Source: Nocardioides_C sp963700955 (GTDB lineage Bacteria; Actinomycetota; Actinomycetes; Propionibacteriales; Nocardioidaceae). Taken from it: a stretch of DNA of 64,000 nt. Under the pieces are notes generated by a model. The model saw nothing but the letters and a program-made list of their open reading frames with translations. It was not told the origin of the DNA and made no database searches. Below, one piece after another: positions 58,293 through 64,000 of the stretch. Position 1 is the first letter of the stretch. Every line of letters begins with the position of its first letter. The position numbers and the translations under genes are program-made. Location of the stretch: assembly GCA_963700955.1 (NCBI GenBank), contig CAVOZH010000011.1:124001-188000 (forward strand). Reading direction: 5' to 3'.

Positions 58293-61200
58293 ATGTCCAC
58301 GACACTTCGTGGAGGTCAGCGACTCGACCCACCGGAGATGCCCGAGGGGCAGCTCGTCCTGCAGTCCCCGCCCGAGCTCCAGCCGCACGAGGGGGCGGGC
58401 GGTGCGCTGATGATGGCGCTGCCGATGCTCGGGAGCGTCGGAGCGATCATCTTCGTCTCGGCGTCCCAGCCGGGAGGCCGCGGCCTGGTCGCGGGCGGCA
58501 TGTTCCTCGTCGCCACACTCGGGTTCGTCGCCGTCCAGTTCGACCGGCAGCGCAAGAGCCGCGCCGCGAAGGTGGGAGGTGCTCGGCGGGAGTACCTCCA
58601 GTACCTCAGCGGCGTGCGGAAGGTGGCGCGCACCGCAGCCGCCGACCAGCGTCAGGCTCTGCTGTGGCGCCACCCCGAACCCTCGTCCCTCCCTGCCCTT
58701 GCCGAGGACCGCACGCGCCTGTGGGAGCGGAGCGCCGACAGCCCGGAGCTGCTGCAGGTCAGGTACGGCGTCTCCGCGCAGCCCCTCGCGCTCGACCTCG
58801 TCCCGCCGGAGAGCGCTCCGATCGAGCAGGTCGACCCTGTCGCGGCCTCCGCCCTGCACCGGCTGCTGGTCGTGCACCGGGTCCAGCCAGACCTTCCCGC
58901 CGCCGTGGACCTCCGCGCCTTCGACCGGGTCGAGATCACCGGCCCCGCCGAGCAGGCAAGGGCGCTGGCCCGCTCGATCGTCTGCTCCGCCGCCACCTTC
59001 CACGATCCGGGCCAGCTCGTCGTGGCCGTGCTCGGCAGCGACGAGTCGGTGCATCTCTGGGACTGGGCGAAGTGGCTCCCACACACCCACAGCGCCGAGG
59101 AGAGCGACGCGATCGGTCCCTCCCGGATGATCGCCACCTCGCTCGAGGACCTGGCGCTGATGCTTCCGGCCGACCTCTCCGAGCGGCCGCGGTTCGGGGC
59201 GGACCAGCGCGCCGCGACCCCGCACATCCTGCTCGTCGTCGACGGCGGCGACCTGCCGCCGGGCAACCACGTGATCCCAGCGGAAGGCCTGCACGGGGTG
59301 ACCGTGCTCGACCTGCCCGAGCGGTGGGGCGAGCTCGACGACCCCACCCGGCTCCGGCTCCACATCGAGCCGCGGCCGCGTCCCGACGGGCGGGTCAGCC
59401 TGACCGCCCTGCGCCTGCACGAGGCGCCGGTCCGCAGCGCCGGGGACCAGATGGACGCCGAGACCGCGGCAGCGTTCGCCCGCCGGCTCGCGCCGCTCAC
59501 CGCCGCTCCGGGCTCGGCCCGCAAGGACCCGGAGTCCTCCACGACGGAGCTCACCGACCTGCTCGGCCTCGGTGACGTGCGCGGCCTCGACGTCGAGACC
59601 GCCTGGCGGCCCCGGCCGGTCCGGGACCAGCTGCGCGTCCCGGTCGGTGTCCTCGACGACGGCTCGCCGGTGCACCTCGACCTGAAGGAGGCCGCGCAGC
59701 AGGGCATGGGCCCGCACGGGCTGTGCATCGGAGCGACCGGCTCGGGCAAGTCGGAGTTCCTCCGCACGCTCGTGCTCGGGCTGGCGATGACGCACTCGTC
59801 GGAGTCGCTGAACATGGTGCTCGTCGACTTCAAGGGCGGCGCCACGTTCGCCGGCCTCTCCGAGCTGCCCCACGTCGCCGCGCTGATCACCAACCTCGCC
59901 GACGAGCTCACGCTCGTGGACCGCATGCAGGACGCCCTGTCCGGGGAGATGGTCCGGCGCCAGGAGCTGCTGCGCTCGGCCGGCAACTTCGCCTCTGTGC
60001 GTGACTACGAGAAGGCGCGGGCGGCCGGCGAGGACCTCGAGCCCCTGCCGAGCCTCTTGATCGTCGTCGACGAGTTCTCGGAGATGCTCTCGGCCAAGCC
60101 GGAGTTCATCGACCTCTTCGTCGCCATCGGTCGCCTCGGGCGCTCGCTCGGGCTGCACCTCCTTCTCGCCTCACAGCGCCTCGAGGAGGGCAGGCTCCGC
60201 GGCCTGGAGAGCCACCTGTCCTACCGCATCGGCCTGCGCACCTTCTCCGCCGCGGAGTCGCGAGCGGTGCTGGGCGCCCCCGACGCCTACGAGCTGCCGC
60301 CCGTGCCGGGCCTGGGCTACCTCAAGCCCGACCAGTCGACGCTGCTTCGGTTCAAGGCGGCCTACGTGTCCGGCCCTCCGCCGTACGACGGTGATCGTCG
60401 CGAGCGCAGCCAGGCCGGTCCTCATCGGATCCTGCCGTTCACGACCACCCCTGTGCTCATGCTCCACGAGGAGCTGCCCGCCCCGGACCCGGCGCCCCGT
60501 CTCGAGCAGCGCGTCGAGAGCAGGTCGGTCCTCGACGTCGCGGTCGAACGCATGGTCGGCCAGGGGCCGGAGGCGCACCGGGTGTGGCTGCCCCCGCTCG
60601 ACGTGCCGGACACCCTCGACGCGCTGATGCCGGACCTCGTCGAGCAGGCCGAGGTCGGCCTGGTCTCTCCCTCGTGGCGGGCCCGCGGGGGCCTGGTCCT
60701 CCCGCTCGGCACGGTCGACCGCCCCCGGGAGCAGCGACGCGAGACCCTGACCGTCGACCTGGGTGGCTCAGCCGGCCACGCCGCCGTCGTCGGTGGCCCG
60801 CGCAGCGGCAAGAGCACACTCCTTCGCACGCTCGTGGCGAGCCTCGCCCTGACGACCACCCCGCGGGAGTCGCAGTTCTACGTCCTGGACTTCGGTGGCG
60901 GCACCTTCGCCTCCCTGGTCGACCTGCCCCACGTCGCCGGAGTCGCGACTCGTTCCGAGCCCGACGTCGTACGCCGGGTGGTGGCCGAGGTCGAGGGGAT
61001 CGTCGACCGGCGCGAGCTGTACTTCCGCCGGCACAACATCGACTCGATCGAGACCTACCGTGCCCGTCGGCGCGAAGGGCGGGCCGACGACGGGTACGGC
61101 GACGTCTTCCTGGTCATCGACGGCTGGGGCACGTTGCGCAGCGACTTCGACATGCTCGAGCTCGACCTCCAGGCGCTGGCCCAGCGAAGCCTCACGTTCG

Positions 61201-62264
61201 GCGTACACCTGCTGACCTCCGCGTCCCGGTGGGCCGACTACCGTTCCGGGGTGCGCGACGTGTTCGGCACGCGGCTCGAGCTGCGGCTCGGAGACCCGCT
61301 CGACAGCGAGATCGACCGCAAGGTGGCCCAGCTCGTCCCGGCCGGTCGTCCCGGGCGGGGCCTGCTTCCCGGACGGCTGCACTTCCTCGCTGCACTGCCC
61401 CGCATCGACAAGGACCCCGACGCCGGAACCCTCGGCGAGGGCCTGGCCCGCCTGGTGGACCAGGTGCGCGTGGCGTGGCAGGGCGAGCCCGGGCCCAAGC
61501 TCCGGCTGCTCCCCGACCGGATCGACCTGGCCCGGCTTCGTGAAGAGGCAGAGCCCCTCGGTGAGGACCGGCGCCTGCTCATCGGCGTCGACGAGCGCGA
61601 CCTCGCGCCTGTGCGGCTCGACGTCGACCTCGAGCCGCACCTGCTGGTGTTCGGTGACTCGGGCTCCGGCAAGAGCACAGTCCTGCGCAGCTACCTCCAC
61701 GAGCTGCTGAGGACCCGCAGCGCCGACCAGGCTCAGGTGGTCGCCCTCGACTACCGGCGCTCGCTGCTCGGCGAGGTCCCCGACGACTACCTCCTGCACT
61801 ATCTCACCAGCGGCGGCCAGGCGACGCCGGCGATCGCAGAGCTCGCGGGGTACCTCGGGCAGCGACTCCCCGGCCCGGACGTCACCCCCGACCAGCTGCG
61901 TGAGCGCTCCTGGTGGACCGGCGCCGAGGCGTTCGTCCTCGTCGACGACTACGACCTGGTCTCAACCCAGCAGGGCTCGCCGCTCCAGCCGTTGGTGCCG
62001 CTGCTGGCGCAGGCCCGCGACATCGGCCTGCACCTAGTGCTCACCCGTCGCTCCGGAGGTGCCTCTCGGGCGCTGTTCGAGCCGGTCGTCCAGTCACTCC
62101 GTGACCTGGCCATGCCGGGTCTGCTGCTGTCGGGGAGTCCTGACGAGGGCCCGCTCATCGGGACGACCAAGCCCCAACGTGGCCCCGCCGGCCGCGGCAG
62201 GCTGGTGACCCGCGACCGCGGCGTCGAGGTCGTGCAGACGGCCTGGGTGCCGCCCACGATGTGA
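58293..62264 (+). CDS. eccC: T7SS motor ATPase EccC (single polypeptide, three ATPase domains)
   Basis: A 1323-residue FtsK/SpoIIIE-type ATPase. Two membrane helices lie near residues 38-75. A DUF-type stalk region follows up to about 440. The three ATPase domains have Walker A motifs GATGSGKS (480-487), GGPRSGKS (834-841) and GDSGSGKS (1121-1128), with Walker B LLIVVDEFSE, VFLVIDGWG and AFVLVDDYD. Domain 1 has the complete catalytic Glu (DEF), while domains 2 and 3 have DGW and DDY, as usual in EccC where they bind substrates. GGGGGAGGCGAGG precedes the ATG. It is transcribed away from the rest of the locus. Confidence 0.95.
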   Translation: MSTTLRGGQRLDPPEMPEGQLVLQSPPELQPHEGAGGALMMALPMLGSVGAIIFVSASQPGGRGLVAGGMFLVATLGFVAVQFDRQRKSRAAKVGGARREYLQYLSGVRKVARTAAADQRQALLWRHPEPSSLPALAEDRTRLWERSADSPELLQVRYGVSAQPLALDLVPPESAPIEQVDPVAASALHRLLVVHRVQPDLPAAVDLRAFDRVEITGPAEQARALARSIVCSAATFHDPGQLVVAVLGSDESVHLWDWAKWLPHTHSAEESDAIGPSRMIATSLEDLALMLPADLSERPRFGADQRAATPHILLVVDGGDLPPGNHVIPAEGLHGVTVLDLPERWGELDDPTRLRLHIEPRPRPDGRVSLTALRLHEAPVRSAGDQMDAETAAAFARRLAPLTAAPGSARKDPESSTTELTDLLGLGDVRGLDVETAWRPRPVRDQLRVPVGVLDDGSPVHLDLKEAAQQGMGPHGLCIGATGSGKSEFLRTLVLGLAMTHSSESLNMVLVDFKGGATFAGLSELPHVAALITNLADELTLVDRMQDALSGEMVRRQELLRSAGNFASVRDYEKARAAGEDLEPLPSLLIVVDEFSEMLSAKPEFIDLFVAIGRLGRSLGLHLLLASQRLEEGRLRGLESHLSYRIGLRTFSAAESRAVLGAPDAYELPPVPGLGYLKPDQSTLLRFKAAYVSGPPPYDGDRRERSQAGPHRILPFTTTPVLMLHEELPAPDPAPRLEQRVESRSVLDVAVERMVGQGPEAHRVWLPPLDVPDTLDALMPDLVEQAEVGLVSPSWRARGGLVLPLGTVDRPREQRRETLTVDLGGSAGHAAVVGGPRSGKSTLLRTLVASLALTTTPRESQFYVLDFGGGTFASLVDLPHVAGVATRSEPDVVRRVVAEVEGIVDRRELYFRRHNIDSIETYRARRREGRADDGYGDVFLVIDGWGTLRSDFDMLELDLQALAQRSLTFGVHLLTSASRWADYRSGVRDVFGTRLELRLGDPLDSEIDRKVAQLVPAGRPGRGLLPGRLHFLAALPRIDKDPDAGTLGEGLARLVDQVRVAWQGEPGPKLRLLPDRIDLARLREEAEPLGEDRRLLIGVDERDLAPVRLDVDLEPHLLVFGDSGSGKSTVLRSYLHELLRTRSADQAQVVALDYRRSLLGEVPDDYLLHYLTSGGQATPAIAELAGYLGQRLPGPDVTPDQLRERSWWTGAEAFVLVDDYDLVSTQQGSPLQPLVPLLAQARDIGLHLVLTRRSGGASRALFEPVVQSLRDLAMPGLLLSGSPDEGPLIGTTKPQRGPAGRGRLVTRDRGVEVVQTAWVPPTM

Positions 62265-62273
62265 CCGTGGGCC

Positions 62274-62304
62274 CGGTACGACGATCGCCCTGACCGTCGT
62301 ACCG
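62274..62304. terminator. Bidirectional terminator hairpin after eccC
   Basis: CGGTACGACG (62274-62283) pairs perfectly with CGTCGTACCG (62295-62304) around an 11-base loop, between the convergent eccC and acyl-CoA ligase genes. Confidence 0.8.
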
Positions 62305-62313
62305 CCCGGACCG

Positions 62314-63864
62314 CTAGCTCAGCTCACGCTTGAGGATCTTGCCGGTGGAGGTCATCGGCAGGCTCGGGGCGAACTCGATGATGCGTGGGTACTTGTAGTT
62401 CGCCATCTGCTCCTTGCACCAGTCGCGGAGCTCGTCCCCGGTGATCTGCGCGCCCTCGTTGAGGATCACGAACGCCTTGATCTCCTCGCCGTGGCTCTCG
62501 TCCGGGATGCCGACGACCGCGGCGAGCGAGACCGCCTCGTGGGTCATCAGCACCTCCTCGATCTCGCGCGGGTACACGTTGAAGCCGCCGCGGATGATCA
62601 TGTCCTTGGCGCGGTCGACGATGTAGTAGAAGCCGTCGTCGTCGCGGCGGGCCAGGTCACCGGTCTTGAACCAGCCGTTGTTCATCACCTCGGCCGTGGC
62701 CTCGGCGCGCTTGTAGTAGCCCTTCATGATGTTGTGGCCGCGGATCGCGATCTCGCCGATCTGGTCTGCGCCCTCGACGGTCTTCCAGTCCTGGTCGACC
62801 AGCTTGACCTCGATGCCCCAGATCGGGACGCCGATCGAGCCGGGCCTCGGGTCGCGTTCGGGGTCGCTGAACGTCGCGACCGGAGACGTCTCCGAGAGGC
62901 CGTAGCCCTCGAGGATCTGGACCCCGAACTTCTCCTTGAACTGCCTCAGGATCTCCACAGGCAGCGCCGAGCCGCCTGCAACGGCACGTCGGAGGTTGTC
63001 CGCGATGCGCTTGACGTCGACGCCCTCCTTGAGAGCGCCGAGCAGGCCCCAGTACATGGTCGGGACGCCGGCGAAGAAGGTGATGTCCTCCTTCTGCATC
63101 AGGCCGAGCGCCTGGTCCGCGTCGAAGCGCGGGAGCAGCACGAGGGTCGCGCCGGTGGAGAACCCGGCGTTCATGTTGACCGTCTGCCCGAAGGAGTGGA
63201 ACAGCGGTAGCACGAGCAGGTGCACGTCGTGCTGGCTCGCGAGCGAGTCGAAGAGCCGGTTGCAGGTGAGCGCGTTCATCACCATGTTGCTGTGGGAGAG
63301 CTCGGCGCCCTTCGGCTGGCCGGTCGTGCCGCTGGTGTAGAGGATCACGGCGGTGTCGGTCGGCTCGGTGTCGACGGACTCGAACTCGGCGCCCTGGCCG
63401 CCGAGCGCCTGCACCATCGTCTCGGTGCCCTCGATCGGCGACGGCGCCATCATGTCGGCGGTGATCATGAAGAAGTGTTCGCAGCGCTCGGCCTTCTCGA
63501 AGCCCTCGTGGCCCATCCGGCCCATCGGCAGGTCCGCGGTGCCCTCGAAGCAGAAGTACGCCTTCGCGTCGGAGTCCTCGAGGTGGTAGGCGATCTCGCG
63601 GCCCTTGAGCAGCACGTTGAGGGGCACGACCGTCGCGCCTGCCTTGAGGATGCCGTAGTAGACGATCGGGAAGTACGGCAGGTTCGGGCACGAGATCGCG
63701 ACCTTGTCACCGGGCTCGATGCCCCGGGACACCAGCAGGTTCGCCACCTGGTTGGCGAAGCCGTTGACCTGCGCGTAGGTCAGCCGCAGGTCGCCCATGA
63801 CGACCGCCTCACGGTCGGGGTTGCTGCGTGCGCTTGCTTCCAGGAAGACGGAGAGGTTGAGCAC
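62314..63864 (-). CDS. Long-chain fatty acid-CoA ligase-type AMP-binding enzyme
   Basis: A 516-residue adenylate-forming enzyme. The signature motifs are LYTSGTTGQPKG (P-loop), EGYGLSETSP, WFKTGDLARRDDDGFYYIVDRAKDMIIRGG by eye and the terminal GKILKRELS with the catalytic Lys. These show a medium- or long-chain acyl-CoA synthetase that activates fatty acids with ATP and CoA. The substrate chain is not readable. The GTG at 63864 has AAGGAG eight bases upstream. It is probably read together with purC upstream, from which it is 33 bp distant. No direct link to the T7SS is known. Confidence 0.92.
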   Translation of the reverse strand: MLNLSVFLEASARSNPDREAVVMGDLRLTYAQVNGFANQVANLLVSRGIEPGDKVAISCPNLPYFPIVYYGILKAGATVVPLNVLLKGREIAYHLEDSDAKAYFCFEGTADLPMGRMGHEGFEKAERCEHFFMITADMMAPSPIEGTETMVQALGGQGAEFESVDTEPTDTAVILYTSGTTGQPKGAELSHSNMVMNALTCNRLFDSLASQHDVHLLVLPLFHSFGQTVNMNAGFSTGATLVLLPRFDADQALGLMQKEDITFFAGVPTMYWGLLGALKEGVDVKRIADNLRRAVAGGSALPVEILRQFKEKFGVQILEGYGLSETSPVATFSDPERDPRPGSIGVPIWGIEVKLVDQDWKTVEGADQIGEIAIRGHNIMKGYYKRAEATAEVMNNGWFKTGDLARRDDDGFYYIVDRAKDMIIRGGFNVYPREIEEVLMTHEAVSLAAVVGIPDESHGEEIKAFVILNEGAQITGDELRDWCKEQMANYKYPRIIEFAPSLPMTSTGKILKRELS

Positions 63865-63897
63865 GGGACGCTCCTTCGGTTGGACGGTGACGCGACT

Positions 63898-64000
63898 CTA
63901 GAGGGACGGGCTCTTGAACTGCTGGCCGGTGAGGCGCTCGAACGCCTCGATGTACTTCGCGCGGGTCCGGGCGACCACCTCGTCGGGCAGTGCCGGTGGC
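63898..64000 (-). CDS. purC: Phosphoribosylaminoimidazole-succinocarboxamide synthase, 3' end only
   Basis: Only the last 34 codons are in the window. The translated end, PPALPDEVVARTRAKYIEAF followed by ERLTGQQF, is the typical PurC C-terminus. The gene continues beyond base 64000 on the minus strand. PurC makes SAICAR in purine synthesis. It lies on the far side of the T7SS locus from purS and purQ. Confidence 0.88.
   Translation of the reverse strand, partial: PPALPDEVVARTRAKYIEAFERLTGQQFKSPSL

Noticed and set aside
1..64000. Insertion sequences, integrases or attachment sites
   Set aside because: No transposase, integrase or phage protein appears in any frame, and the three tRNA genes are not followed by duplicated 3' ends within the window.

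Overview
The window is high-GC actinobacterial chromosome, most likely from a Nocardioides-like member of the Propionibacteriales. This is an inference from base composition, frequent GTG starts, GTGA/ATGA overlaps, the block purF-purM-DUF3073-amino acid dehydrogenase-bldC (also known from Streptomyces), and a type VII secretion (T7SS) locus. No phage, insertion sequence or CRISPR array is visible.

Layout. 1-5.5 kb: the end of an ATP-binding protein, a paired fluoride channel, a secreted protein, a small metalloprotease, tRNA-Glu and tRNA-Asp, a nitroreductase, an aldo/keto reductase and a membrane protein. 5.5-12.3 kb: a secreted amidase, tRNA-Phe, and a compact set that looks like a small amino-acid-modifying pathway (MFS exporter, YbdK-type carboxylate-amine ligase, IDO-type dioxygenase, DUF1622 membrane protein and a coupled 40-codon ORF). 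12.4-26.7 kb: a secretome-rich stretch with two sulfatases (one fused to an L,D-transpeptidase-like domain whose catalytic Cys is replaced by Trp), two tandem GH16-type proteins, a D-Ala-D-Ala carboxypeptidase and an SGNH hydrolase. Class I aldolase, an APC permease and an AarF/UbiB kinase are interspersed.

26.7-38.5 kb is mostly conserved housekeeping: a baeRF protein, a large zinc-ribbon membrane protein, BldC, the dehydrogenase, DUF3073, purM, purF, an M20 dipeptidase, a methyltransferase and a sterol-carrier-like protein. 38.6-42.8 kb encodes a DUF1906/peptidoglycan-binding protein and two near-twin subtilases. 42.9-47.4 kb carries purL, purQ and purS, with a Tat-exported sugar dehydrogenase between purL and purQ.

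47.5-62.3 kb is the T7SS locus: EccC diverges from EccD, two WXG100 proteins, an unknown helical protein, a mycosin, a Gly-rich WXG-like protein, a second EccD, a sortase-type Cys/Pro-repeat protein, EccB and a second mycosin. EccA, EccE and EspG are not seen. An acyl-CoA ligase and the 3' end of purC close the window, so the T7SS locus lies between two blocks of purine genes.

Many 3' ends carry long GC-rich hairpins without a U-tract. Several have a second inverted repeat inside the loop.
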